DNA of 64,000 nt, taken from positions 655,054 to 719,053 of the forward strand of contig CAUJNA010001891.1 in assembly GCA_963377175.1 (NCBI GenBank). The letters are read 5' to 3'. This DNA comes from Effrenium voratum (Eukaryota > Sar > Dinophyceae > Suessiales > Symbiodiniaceae). A program made the translations under genes and the position numbers. Under the pieces are notes generated by a model that was not told the DNA's origin, made no database searches, and saw nothing but the letters and a program-made list of their open reading frames with translations. Positions 33,744-44,525 of this stretch are shown piece by piece. Within the stretch, counting starts at the first letter, position 1; every line of letters begins with the position of its first letter.

Positions 33744-33780
33744 GAGTCCCCGTAAGGCTCGTTGCGCTTATGAAGAAACT
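33744..33780 (+). CDS. Possible micro-exon with canonical splice sites
   Basis: A 37-nt segment between TTTTTTTCTTTCTCAG and GTGAGT, the most canonical splice pair in the window. It sits between E1 and the next phosphatase exon. In the frame that ends in phase 0 it reads VPVRLVALMKKL, but its entry phase does not fit the likely E1 donors. It may belong elsewhere or be spurious; unlike the other exons it starts with A. Confidence 0.3.
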
Positions 33781-35939
33781 GGTGAGTCAGCAATCCGCTG
33801 GCCCACAAGACGCAGCTTTGGTATGGCATGCGCTGGTTCCTGGGCTTTTGGCTGGGCATTGTCATTGCAACATGCGCTGTGAGCAGAAAGACATAGTTGC
33901 TTGGGGTTGCAGGGCTGGTCATCAAGTTTGACCAGGGATAGGGATTTTTTGGATTTCCGCCAGCATCTTTGGTTCCCACAGAAACTGTGAGGGCTGGCGC
34001 AGACTCGTCTCCAAACAGAGAACGCGAGCAATCCCCAGCTAAGAAGTTGCTTGACTGAGCTAGGCTTGCAACCACACAGGCGCCAAAAGGTCAATCCGAC
34101 TGCGTGAGGGGCCTCGAGTATGCTGCTTGCTGAAGCGATAGCGCGAAGAAACGCAGTCGAGCATGTCGAGCCAAAACGGAAGCAACGCTTTGACCCCAAA
34201 CCAATAGCAGCAGTGGCTGTTACTGCAATCATGCTTCCTTTTTGGTGGGGGACTCCCTTCATCCACTCCGATTCTTTGAGGGGCAGTTAAGCTTTTGCAG
34301 GGACAAATCAATTGCGCCCCCAAGATCCAACTACATGGGCCGATAGCAGCTGAAAGTGCAGGCGACGCTTGCCTGGCGCAGTTCAATTGTTGCTATCCCG
34401 GTCCGCTCTTGTCTTCTTGAGTCACCGCTGTCCTGGCCCAGCCACTGGTAAGAGCCTCAGACAGGTTCCACCTGCCGCGAGACAGCTGTCACAGAGCTAG
34501 TTCAACGGACAGCTGCGACAGAGCCTACGACACACTATTTCGGACAAACGGCTGCAACGGAGCCTGTAGCTGTCCCGGCGGTGGACGGGTCGGAAGTGAC
34601 TTGAAATCTAACAACCCAAACTTGCCTGGCAAGGAAAAACACGCAAGAGCATAGCAGTTCCTCTTTTGAAGTGCTTTAAGGAATGCCAAAAGCAATCTAT
34701 CTGCCCGGCAGGCAAAAGGAACTTGGAGAACGACAAGGCGCGTGCGAAGCCGCTGTTGAGCTGAGCTTCCAATACCAAGCGGCCCCAGAATTGAGACTGC
34801 CGCTCGGAACCGTTGATTTCACCAGTTCACTCGTTGGTGCAGTTCTGAGGAGCTTGTTATGTGAGGGAGCGCTTCTAAAAGCCGGCAAAAGCACGAACAT
34901 GGAGTGGCCTGTTCTCCCGCCTCACTAGACACCGTTGCACACTCCGTGCCGCCTTTCAAAGGGGGTCAGCGCTCAAAGAGGCTCTCTGATTGTCGCGCGC
35001 TTGGCGGTCCGAATGGGGGAGGCCCTTTGAAAGTATGGGAAGCCAAAATTGACAGGAAGCCAGGCCCACACAACAGATGCCGTTTTGTAAATTCCTGAAG
35101 GACACCTCCATAGAATCCATGATCAATTTACAAATATCCCTTTGAAGGATGCTAATAAGTGGGAAATTCAAGGAGCCCACGCCTTTCTATGGGTTTCCTA
35201 TTTTTGGAACTGTTCGTTTTGCCCAGGGAAACAAGGCCCATGTTGGCCCACGAGCTTGCTCAGTTTGCGTCACTCACACAGACACTACCACCGTGCCTTT
35301 GCTTGCCGATGCGCGTGAAAAAGCTCAAGGTTTTGTAAGTGGCACTTCTTGGTGTCTATCCGGATATGTGTCAAAGTAGGGTACCCCAAAAATAATTGGT
35401 TCCGTTGATTTGCCTTGAAACAACGTAAAAAAGGCTACCACCACCAAAAGACATATACCAATTTCGGAAGCCTCTGCCCCACACTGCGAACGGCGCCTTG
35501 GGCGGGGTTCTGGATTCTAGTTGCATCTTATTCGGGACTCGGGGCCTTGCACCGAGGAAAACCGAAACGATTTTTGGGGGTCACCCTATTGTCACACATG
35601 CGCATGCGAGATTTGAGAAATATGCATCAGTCCATGATCAATATTGGTTTCGGACAGGAGACCTCACTAAATGGGGGAGGGACTTACGAATTTGGGCACA
35701 GCAAACAAGTGGGCTTATGTTATTTTGTGCGTCCGATTTGTCCGCACAATCTGGAAGACTTACTGATTGCCTTGCAAAGACTAAGAATAGAACTTTAATG
35801 TTCCGACATAACAAGCAGGGGGACTCACACACGGAGACACAAGATCGCTTCCACCAAGACACGGTGTTCAAAGAGAGAAGAATGGGAACCCCGAGCCACC
35901 CCAGTGCCTCAGCAAGACACACCCATGTGCCTTTGGCAG

Positions 35940-35992
35940 GAGCTCACGATCCGGACAAACATCACCCACGTGTTGAACTTGGCACAGGAGGT
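35940..35992 (+). CDS. DSP-like protein, exon with NITHVLNLA (E3)
   Basis: Follows CCATGTGCCTTTGGCAG (AG|G). It reads ELTIRTNITHVLNLAQE plus two bases; ITHVLN is the core beta-strand signature of dual-specificity phosphatases (G-I-T-H-V-L-N). The proposed donor is GA (GAACCT), leaving phase 2, which is completed by the first G of the exon at 36961. A GA donor after CAG is an alternative. Plus strand, between E1 and E4. Confidence 0.6.
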
Positions 35993-36778
35993 GAACCTCA
36001 AAGAGGACATCCGGACGTGACTTTGCTGGACTTCCCCCCATTGCGTGCGACATGACAGATCAAGACCGCTAGCTTTCCTAGTTCTTCTTGTGGCGGCTGG
36101 GCGGGGGTGTACTGCTTCGGACTAATTCCGAAGATATTTTTGTTGACTACGATACAAATGCCCATCTACACAATTGTGCCTAGGGTTTTTCTCTTTTGAT
36201 TGAGCACTTGGAGATGTTAACACAGGCAAGTTTTACAAACATGAGGTCGCTCAGGTTAGCCCAAAAGTGTGCCACGTGCGACTGCTAGCACTCAACGTTC
36301 AAGTCCACATCTAGCGCCTGGCGAACTTGCTCACTTGGCTCGCTTTCTCTAGTTGGCTTTGGATTTTCGATGGATAAAGAAATGTGGATTTTCCTTTTTG
36401 AAGGGCGAAGAAGATCTATACATGAGTTACATGAAAGATCTATACATTGAACTACGAAGGAACCTCTATGATTCTTGGAGGGTCAAGGGGACACACACAC
36501 TAACGCAAAAGCCTGTACCACATCCAGCCGCTCCGCTCGCTCCAGTTCTCTTATCGTTTGGTTGGGCAATTCGGGTGCTGTGATTGCTTATTCCAGTGGC
36601 GGCACTAGTGACCCCAGCTGAATAGTTTTCTCGTTTGTGAAATCGGATCCCTTCTCAGATTTCCTTTGCCAGAGATACAGCTGAGACGTAGTCGTCAATG
36701 GTGTTCTTTGGGACAATGGGGCACGAGCTCTAAGCTTCCAAGAAAGAAATGTTGAAAGAGGTCATTTCTCTAGGGCTT

Positions 36779-36943
36779 GACTCCTTGTCCATTCTTTCCA
36801 AGCATCGTTCTTTTCAAAAACCTCTTTTCAAAACTCCCCATTCTTTTCAAACAATCGTTCTTTTCAAAAACCGAGCGTTGTTTCCAACCTCTGTTTTTGA
36901 GGGTGTCCTGAAAAGATTCGGATCCCCTGAAAGAGCCCCTAGA
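36779..36943 (+). mobile_element. R4 MITE with internal duplication, next to an exon
   Basis: Starts TCTAGGGCTTGACTCC and ends AGCCCCTAGA, with CGTTCTTTTCAAAAACC twice inside. Flanks are TTTC (36775-36778) and ATTC (36944-36947), three of four matching. The right end lies 17 bp from the E4 exon, so it contributes most of the sequence just upstream of that acceptor. Confidence 0.65.
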
Positions 36944-36960
36944 ATTCCGCTGGGCTCGAG

Positions 36961-37058
36961 GTTGCTGACCGAGTACAACGCTGAACGTGGCTTGGAGTTC
37001 GTGTACAAGAAGGAGGGCCTCGGAGATACGCCTGACCAGAGCCTCACTGACATCGACG
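36961..37058 (+). CDS. DSP-like protein, exon with general-acid region (E4)
   Basis: Follows CGCTGGGCTCGAG (AG|G). It includes LLTEYNAERGLEFVYKKEGL, then GDTPDQSLTDID. This fits the F-x-Y ... D-x-x-x-x-x-L segment of DSP domains, where the Asp acts as general acid. The donor is GC (GCGCCT), leaving phase 1 and completed by GC of the next exon to give Gly. An internal AG at 36972-36973 is an alternative start with phase 0. Strong G/C third positions. Confidence 0.6.
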
Positions 37059-37214
37059 GCGCCTTGGGTTGGAGGTTTTGTGGTGGGAGTGGCGTGAGAT
37101 GTGACCCTGGGGGTCAGGCAGTTGCCATGATTAGGACTTTATGGTCGGGTGAATATATCCACCATGATTGACCGTTCAGGATTTTTATCATCCAAATTGG
37201 GTCAACCATTCTTT

Positions 37215-37285
37215 TAGTGGGAGTTGAACCCAAGGGCTGAGACGTGATGAGTTCACTCGACACGATCGAGCTGCCTAGGTGGGCG
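37215..37285 (-). mobile_element. tRNA-like fragment
   Basis: On the minus strand GCTCGATCGTGTCGAG resembles a D arm, and 43 nt later GGGTTCAACTCCCAC is a good T arm/B box. The spacing equals a tRNA, but the anticodon stem does not pair. Probably a SINE or tRNA relic. Confidence 0.35.
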
Positions 37286-38325
37286 TGGCTTGACTCCTAT
37301 GTTACCCACACGTTGCAGGTGCACGACAGTTTGAGAAAGGGGCTTCCCATGCAATCGTGCATTATTTGGGTGGGAAATTAGAATGGTCACTATACCAACC
37401 CGGGTTGGAGTCAACGACATTTGGCCTGAAGCGTGTCACCCATTTGTGCAACCTATGTTCTGGCGGAGGGGAATAGAATTCCCATTGAGACCTCCCAAAA
37501 GTCTTGCGAAAATGTTGGACCCCATTTTCCTACGACTTTTACTTTGAAATTGCAAACAACAAACAACGATGCCGTTGCCAGTAGGAGGTCCCCACATTCT
37601 GGCTTGGGCGTTCGCGTTAGCTCAATACCAGCTTATTCCAGGATTTGTCTCAAAGTTGTGGACCCTCAGCATGGTCAGCTTCCTCTTGGTTTCTCGTTCA
37701 AATAGCCTCAAACAGGGTAACCTTTATATTCTTGGCAGCGGCGATTGCCTCGAGTAAACAACCCAAGGCTCGCTGCTGAGTGCAACAAACAGTACCTGCC
37801 AACACAAGGCCGCCTTTTTTGGAATGGCTTAAAGATCTCTACAGCCCAGCAATTTGAGCGAACGGATTCTCATCATTCACGTTGTTCATGGGGCAGAGAC
37901 GCCTCGATGATTTTCGGGCCTGGCAAATGAATCTAGCATCCAAGCTTTGCAAAACAAACAGCGAACCATGAACATCGACTGGAATTTCGTCAAACACCTG
38001 TTGCTGTTGGGCTGGTCATCTTACAAGCCATGGGTAGAAGCCGGAGTTCATCGAATGTATCCTGAATAGGGAGTATGTGGACCAATGCACAGTGCATCTT
38101 AGTTTCCACTAAACACAGCACACTAGAGCAAGATATCTCTTGTTTTTGTTTTTTGGCATGTTGCACACAAACCGGTCCCTTAGTTCTTTTCGATGTCGCT
38201 TCGATTCAACCTACAAATTATGCGGGACAAGCAACCCATCAACTCCAAAGGGTAGGTTGGGATAGCCTGTAGGAAGAAGTTAATTCCAGGACCACTAGGT
38301 CTCCCTTTCAAACACTCACTTCCTG

Positions 38326-38415
38326 AGTTCATGAACTTTAAACTTTTTGGGAAGACCATTTTAGTGGTAAATAGAAAGTTCAAACTTTTTTTGGGCCATC
38401 CACTCAGCCAGTGAG
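38326..38415. mobile_element. R5 MITE copy
   Basis: Starts CTCACTTCCTGAGTTCATG and ends CCACTCAGCCAGTGAG; inverted ends. The core GGGAAGACCATTTTAGTGGT is shared with 43372-43462. Flanking duplication not evident. Confidence 0.7.
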
Positions 38416-38477
38416 CAAGGCCCTGTCAAACAGCTTCAAAGGTTCCCGGCAGGTTGGGCCGGAAATCTCTGCGTGAG

Positions 38478-38569
38478 GCCTGCTGGATTTCATGCACGGC
38501 GCCCACCAAGCGAACGAGCGGCACCATGTGTTGGTGAACTGCGTGCAGGGCATCTCCAGGTCTGCGGCA
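38478..38569 (+). CDS. DSP-like protein, catalytic-loop exon (E5)
   Basis: Follows CTCTGCGTGAG (AG|G). After GC, which completes a Gly codon, it reads LLDFMHGAHQANERHHVL and then VNCVQGISRSAA. C-V-Q-G-I-S-R is the C-x5-R phosphate-binding loop of protein tyrosine/dual-specificity phosphatases: Cys codon 38540-38542, Arg codon 38558-38560. The residue before Cys, usually His, is Asn (AAC, one base from CAC). The donor is GT (GTAGCC), phase 0. An R2 MITE begins 33 bp downstream. Confidence 0.75.
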
Positions 38570-38601
38570 GTAGCCACTCGAAGCCAAAGAAGTTGCTGCC
38601 A

Positions 38602-38722
38602 TACTGTGGATGGTTGCGAAATCCCATTTCGCACCACCGTTCAGAAACCCTGGCGTCTGATGATTCCCCTGTAAAGACCAACAAACAATGGTGCGAAACG
38701 GAGTTCGCAACCATCCACAGTA
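38602..38722. mobile_element. R2 palindromic MITE, in intron after E5
   Basis: Starts TACTGTGGATGGTTGCGAAA and ends TTCGCAACCATCCACAGTA. Left and right arms pair over about 30 bp, and TA is at both edges. Its middle matches the other R2 copies in reverse orientation (GATGATTCCCCTGTAAA). Confidence 0.8.
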
Positions 38723-40041
38723 GGGAATGAGTTGGAATGAGCCAAGGCTTTGGCTTTCAAGGACACCAGCAAGGGATGGGTTTTGTTGGGTTCCATTTCT
38801 GCGGGCCCCCAGAGCGCCAGCAAGATTTTTTCGTGTTCCCCGACACTTCCCTGTCCCTTTTAGGGTTGGTTCAACAAGCCAAATGGCCCAGAAGCCAAGA
38901 CGGGCGTGCCAGTTCGGTGGGCAACTGCTTAGCTGATGTATTCTTTGTGCCAACTTGGGTCTGCAACCCGCTTGGTAGGTAGGTCACAACCATTGGTTGT
39001 ACATGGGACAGGGGAAGTTGTTTGGGAGAGAATCCTTTTTTGACGGGGGGGGATTTTCTTTCCTGTCCCTTAAGGATACAGAAGGATACCTGCAAGGGAG
39101 GGTACTATGCAAAGGGCCCCCCATAGGTTTCCATCAAATCTGATCTGCAAAGGCACTAAGACGAAGCCACTTTTCAAGCGGTCAGCCCAGCTCCAACTAT
39201 GGCTGGAATTCACGTCATGGGATCCCATACTGCCAACAGCGTGCTCCCAAAACAGACACCTGAGCCAAAAAAAAGTGTTTTGGGGTTGCGTTGGAACCCT
39301 TAAAGGGAACACAACGCCCACTTTTCAGGGGGGTTCCCTGTTTTGGGACGCATCACGTTCCACAATTCCACCCCGCAGGCGTGCGGCAAAGAACTGTATC
39401 CCAAGGAGTAGCTTAGGAGCAGAAAACTAAGGGCGATACAAGGGGTGCAAGTAATCCCTTTTTGGAGAGACGCTGCTGCCCATGTTGGTAGAAGACAATA
39501 GCAAAAGGCTTGCCACGGGAAGCCTTCCGTCTGAGTTGCCTTGGATGTTCCACCCACATAGGTAATCATGGTTTTCAAACAAACCATGCGGATGGCTTGT
39601 TCTTTTCCTTTTCCGTGTCGGTTTTCCTCTCGCCCGGCCCAGAGCCCCCTCAACTGGATTTGGGAACCCCCAGATATTGGTGGGTGACCTGCAACAAACA
39701 AACCAAGACCCCATTAGTCACAAACGCAGATGAGCCGAACCTTGCCACACGCAAACATGGACCTCCTCCCATTGGCTTTGTAAACGAACCCTGCAAACAG
39801 AAACGCGGTTGGTTTTTCATTTTCAACCCGCTGTTGGTACTGAATTTAAAGAAATGCAGAGCCATTTGGAGGGTTCCTGAACCTGTGTGAGGCATCTTTG
39901 AGGCTTGAGTCCGACCATGGTTTTCACGGAATGCCATCCCTCAAGTTGCCTTTTGAACCTGAAAAGTATGGCGGGGCGGGGGTCCCGTGTCTCAGGGCAA
40001 GTTCAGTGTCCATCCCAACAGCACCAATGCTCGCGGTTCAG

Positions 40042-40065
40042 GTATTGGCCTATCTCATGAAGTAC
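40042..40065 (+). CDS. DSP-like protein, micro-exon VLAYLMKY (E6)
   Basis: Follows TGCTCGCGGTTCAG (AG|G). Eight codons read VLAYLMKY, matching the V-x-A-Y-L-M helix that directly follows the C-x5-R loop in DSP domains. Phase 0 in and out; the donor would be GA (GATGCC). It joins the Ala-Ala end of the catalytic exon and the E-R-M-S-L start of the next exon exactly as the family requires. Confidence 0.6.
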
Positions 40066-41724
40066 GATGCCTGGTCGCACTCCCATTTTTCTCAAAGTGC
40101 GGAAAACACCTACCAAAAGCACTCAAAAGCAGACTAGTTAGACGGATTATTTTCCAGACCCCCCCCCCACTTGTCACGCTGTTTGCTTTACTTTTCTTTT
40201 CACTCCATTCATTGGCAGGGGAACATTTTGGATGGCATGTTGACCACATGCTAACAAGCCATGGCCAAAACCAGTGCAAACCAGCACGCTGGCACCCACC
40301 AGCGGAGCGCTTTTGTTTGCCTAACAAACGTGCTCCGCGGCTCCAAACTTAGAGCCTTCGGGTTCCCGGAGTCGTGGGTCGCTTGCTTATGTCTTGTTTC
40401 CTTCCCAGCCAACTCCCTTCTGCTTTGGATCATGAAACCACAGACAAGTGCACCAGTGGATCCCCCCCCCCCAATGTCTTGTTGACGGGCCAGAATCATG
40501 GCAAGGTAGTTCTTACTTGCACCATGTTGCGCCCTGTGTTCCAAGGTGTATGCCAATGTATGTGCAGACATGTATCAAAGCTCATTCATGTAATTGTATG
40601 TATTTATGTACATATGTGTAAAGATCATTATATTATGCATATACAATCGGCTGGAGGCAAGATTAAGAAGCATCGACGTCTAATGACTTTGGCGACAAGA
40701 GCCTGCAAGCTATTCAGCTGGGAGGCACTTTCTGTGATACCAAGAGAACCCCTTTCAAGCGACAGGAAAAGGAGCAGCACAGACAGGATCATGAACCAAC
40801 ATTCTTGTGTGTCTGTTTTAGAGGACCCCCACAAACTATGGTTTTCCTTTTGGTTTCCCTTGTGGTTTCCCTTTATTGCCACTTCGAAAAGGAGTCGCTC
40901 TGTAACAAAAACACCAAGGTTGATGTCAACGGTCTGGCTGTTCCACAGGGTGTCTCGTGCCGTTGGAGGGTCAGCCTGGTGTGATGCAAATTCTTCAGGT
41001 GGCGACGTAACTAAGCTTGGGGACAAAATTGGACCGTATATTCCATTTAGCTTGGGTGAAAGTAGATGTCTACACTGTGGCTCAACTCCCCCTTCCCCTC
41101 CCCCAGTCGCACTATACCCCTGATCAGAATGTACATGCATAGATCGGACGGGGAAGGTCCTAATTTTACATTTATTTTTTTTGCGGTGTGTGCAAACGTA
41201 TGGACTCTGTACGTTGGTTTCATGCCGGTTCTCTTGTTTATCCATGAACCAACAAGGGGTGCCCAGGGTTGACCTAAGGGTCCGCAGAAACTCAGAGGCC
41301 CGACATTCAAGTCCTCTTTCTGGAGCCTGTGGGGGTGTCTGTTTTGAGCTGGTTGGTTTCAAAGCAAAACCAGGAGGAAAGCCACGATTTTGGGGGGGGT
41401 TCCCCAAACAAAGGCAACCCCATGTGATTCAGTACTTGGCCACCTTGTTCCCTTCGCGGACCCGCCTGTGCAGGGGGCCAGAGTTGCCATGCCAATCAAG
41501 AGATGAATATGTGCATTCTCCTATCAGTACCCAACACATGAGTTTGCAACTTGGGTTCAAAAGGGCCGGGGAGCGCACACTTCACATACGCCACATGCCC
41601 GCTTTTGAATATTGTTTTCGCAGGTAAACCAAGAGAAAACGGGGCACTTCACGGGTGTGATGGTTTTTTGGTACTTGAATGACGAGCTGACCGGGTAGCT
41701 CATCGGGAGGTCCTTGAGGTTCCT
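40066..41724. other. Proposed intron sequence, nothing else recognised
   Basis: Contains homopolymer runs (C at 40160-40167 and 40465-40473) and a short ATGTATTTATGTACATATG stretch. No repeat family copy until 41725. Confidence 0.4.
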
Positions 41725-41849
41725 CACTGTGGCTGGATCCCCTGCACCACTGTGAAACCATGCGAAACCACTGTTTGTTGGTATTTACAGGGGAATCATC
41801 ATTCCAGGGCTTCTTAGGTGGTGCAGGATTTCGTCCCTCCACAACAGTA
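41725..41849. mobile_element. R2 palindromic MITE
   Basis: Starts CACTGTGGCTGGATCCCC and ends TTCGTCCCTCCACAACAGTA. The central GTTTGTTGGTATTTACAGGG matches other copies. The left TA has become CA. Confidence 0.7.
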
Positions 41850-42363
41850 GGTCTTAAATCCCACCCTCTCAGGGAAAGATTCTGGATTGGGGCTGGGTTC
41901 CTCAACAATTAGAAGTGTTGTGGCTTTAAAACCCAAGCCATGCTAATAGAATCCTGTGTAACTAGTTAGCCCTTTGGTCAGGTTCCAATATGGTTTGGTT
42001 TCCCTTTGGTCTCCCCTTAAACAGATAAGTTGGGCAATCGCCCTCACCGGGAACCCATTGACTGTTGCTTACTTTGTCAGGGGCCATGGTCCAAACACCC
42101 CTTCACTTGGGGTTGGGGATGGTCATCAGCACTCTAGCAGTTCAGCAAACAGCGATAAGGATTCCTTATACGGGAGCCCTGACCCAGCATTGGAGCCAAA
42201 AAGGATTCAAGGCCACAAAGCCGGCCTTTTCCACGACCCACACAGGAAGGAGAGGCACGGTCCAGCAGTTTTTCCAGTAGCCCTATCTCGCCCTGTCTCG
42301 CCCGTTTTGCCCCTCCCTTTCTCCCGGCGAATTTTTGTCCAATCGGCGAATCGGCGAAGCGAG

Positions 42364-42428
42364 GAGAGGATGAGCTTACGGGACGCCTACCACTTCCTGC
42401 GGCACCGCCGCAGCATCGCAGACCCCAG
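42364..42428 (+). CDS. DSP-like protein, exon with MSLRDAY helix (E7)
   Basis: Follows GGCGAAGCGAG (AG|G). It reads ERMSLRDAYHFLRHRRSIAD then Pro. DSP domains have M-S-L-x-x-A-x-x-x-x-x-x-R-R-x-x-I-x-P here. The donor is probably GA (GAAGGC) in phase 2. The terminal exon expected to carry a P-N-x-G-F-like stretch was not found downstream, so the gene model stays open at both ends. Confidence 0.6.
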
Positions 42429-42539
42429 GAAGGCGCGCAAACGGACCGCGGAAACGGACCGCGGGGTTTCGCGCCCATGGCTCGCTCGGGGTCCGAAGCC
42501 AAACCCAAGGGACAAATTGAGGGAGCGGCAGGTTGAGGG

Positions 42540-42735
42540 ACAAACAGAGGCAGGTTGACAGAAGATTGACAGGTGGCACAAGTTTGGCAAAATGTTAGAG
42601 GTTGAGGAGCTCTTGGCAACTTGACAACGGGTGACAAAAGGTTCACAAGAAGGCTGACAAAGGACGACACGCAGTTGACAACATGTTGGCAGAAGGCTGG
42701 CACAAAGGTCGACAACAGGGTGACCGCCAACGTTT
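42540..42735. repeat. Degenerate TTGACAA/GACAAAAGG repeat
   Basis: Irregular repeats of GTTGACA, GACAACGGGTGACAAAAGG, GGCTGACAAAGGACGACA and GTCGACAACAGGGTGAC. Purine-rich. No protein can be supported. Confidence 0.4.
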
Positions 42736-43371
42736 GGCGAACAATGCTGGGATCAGTCATGAACCTGCTACATGCCAAAAGGTCCACGAATGTACAGCGT
42801 TTGGATGGTCCCAACTCATATCTTAGACGGTCCTCTCTTTGTCTGTTTTGTTTTTCCTCTTCCTTGTGTGTTTTGTTTGGGGGGGGGGGTTCATGCAATC
42901 GACCCTGCCATTTGGAGGGTGCAACAAGGTACATGCCTGGAAGCTTCTGCAATGTTGCAGCTTGTGCCGAACCCCGGTAGAGAAAACACAGGGTTGCACC
43001 AGCACAGACCGCACATGGCACGAAATGTATTTGAATAGCAGGTGCTTGACATATCAACAACAGCGGCTATCATTTTGCTGTGCCAACCGTACAACACACT
43101 ATGCAACAATACCGGGCACTTGCAACCGCATGCAGCCAAAAGCTTTGTCATTTGCGAGCAAGTCTCGATCTCACTCGCCGGCAACATCTTGCATTGGCAC
43201 CCAACAGCGCCGCCCAAGTTTCAACTCACACACTGGCCCTCCCTCCCAACCTCACCCTGCACTCTTCAGCACACTGCAAATGTTGTGCCTCTTAGCTGTG
43301 CACACACTTCCCGAGTTTCTGGACTTGTTCCTTTGTTTCTTTGCGGGGTCAGCAAGTAAGACTCACTTCTG

Positions 43372-43462
43372 GGTTTCATGGACTTCATACTTTCTGGGAA
43401 GACCATTTTAGTGGTAAACAAAACGCTTCGACTTGTTTTGGCCAGTCCATTCAGGAAGTGAG
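43372..43462. mobile_element. R5 MITE copy
   Basis: Starts CTCACTTCTGGGTTTCATGG and ends CATTCAGGAAGTGAG, with core GGGAAGACCATTTTAGTGGT. Partial right halves occur near 26150-26215, 52773-52823, 58494-58535 and 62621-62651. Confidence 0.7.
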
Positions 43463-43591
43463 AATAGCAATAAGGAAACCGAAGGACAGTATGTTCAGGT
43501 GTCCGCTTGCGAAAAAACAGAAACACAGACCTAGGAGTTGGGCGGAATGTTCAGTTTGAGAAAAAACACATAAAGTCAAGTATCCACTCAT

Positions 43592-43685
43592 TGGTGGGTT
43601 GGATTGGTGGTTTGGGGAATTGAACCCTTGGTTCTTGTTGAGAGTAAACAGGAAACCACCCTTAACCACAATCCAAGCCATCAAT
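43592..43685 (-). mobile_element. tRNA-derived SINE copy
   Basis: On the minus strand TGTGGTTAAGGGTGG (A-box region, 43656-43670) precedes GGTTCAATTCC (B box, 43616-43626) at about 30-40 nt. The left edge carries GGATTGGTGGTTTGGGG, shared with the other copies. Confidence 0.5.
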
Positions 43686-44059
43686 TAGAAAGAAGGTGAT
43701 AAAACTCCAAGATCCCCTTTTCAACAACAGCAACTGGTCCCCTTGCGGGAAGGAACCAACATCCAGGACCCGTTGTGAGGGAAGCTGATAAAACTCCAAA
43801 ATCCCCATTTCAACAACAAAAGCAACTGGTCCTTGCGCGAAAGAACCAACATCCGGGTCCCGTTGTGGCAAGTAGACCAACATCAGAGAAACCTCCTGTT
43901 GCAAGATGAAAAAACAGTGAAACGCGAGGGCTCTTGTGAAAGTGGCTGGCTATTTGGCACACACCAACAAGCAAGTGAACAAACAGGATACGTGTGTTCC
44001 CGCCCCCGCCCCAACCAAAAAAGAGAGAAAAAGAAACACAACAACAACAAACATATCTA

Positions 44060-44158
44060 CTGATACATATATATATATATATATACATATATATGTACCT
44101 ATATATATATATATGTACACATATATATATGTATACATATATATATATACATATGCAC
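44060..44158. repeat. AT-rich palindromic microsatellite
   Basis: ACATATATATATATATATAC followed by ATGTAC- and ATGTATACAT-type runs. Self-complementary and able to fold. Confidence 0.9.
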
Positions 44159-44445
44159 ACACGATGTTTGTCCAAAGCCCCATTTGAGACACACAGTTCC
44201 AAACACACGTTGTGGAGCTCCTTTCAGTCCCTGAAGCGACCAACGGGATTCCAAAAGACACCTGGAACAGAACCCCTAGAGGAAAGTCATGGGCCCAAAA
44301 GGCGCCCTGGGCGAGGCTTAGCACCTGGGATCGTTTATGCAACGAGCGCAGCCAGTTCCCAGCACCGGTCACCAAAATTTGGCTCCAAACTGTCTTGAAG
44401 CAACCGACGCCTTTCAAGGGACACCGTAAGGAGACATCCATTTGC

Positions 44446-44525
44446 TCATAGTAGTGCTTGAACGGATTTGAGTAGCTTCTGACGGATTGAGGCCGGTCTT
44501 GACCTTTGTTCGTCTCAAGCTTCAA
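44446..44525 (+). repeat. Split direct repeat A1 (left end)
   Basis: Starts TCATAGTAGTGCTTGAACGG and ends TTCGTCTCAAGCTTCA. It matches 50103-50174 throughout except for six extra bases (AGGCCG or equivalent) after GACGGATTG. Confidence 0.9.

Noticed and set aside
37215..37285. A functional tRNA gene (Met-like) on the minus strand
   Set aside because: D-arm and T-arm-like parts are correctly spaced, but the anticodon stem does not pair and position 37 is a pyrimidine; retained only as a tRNA-like fragment.
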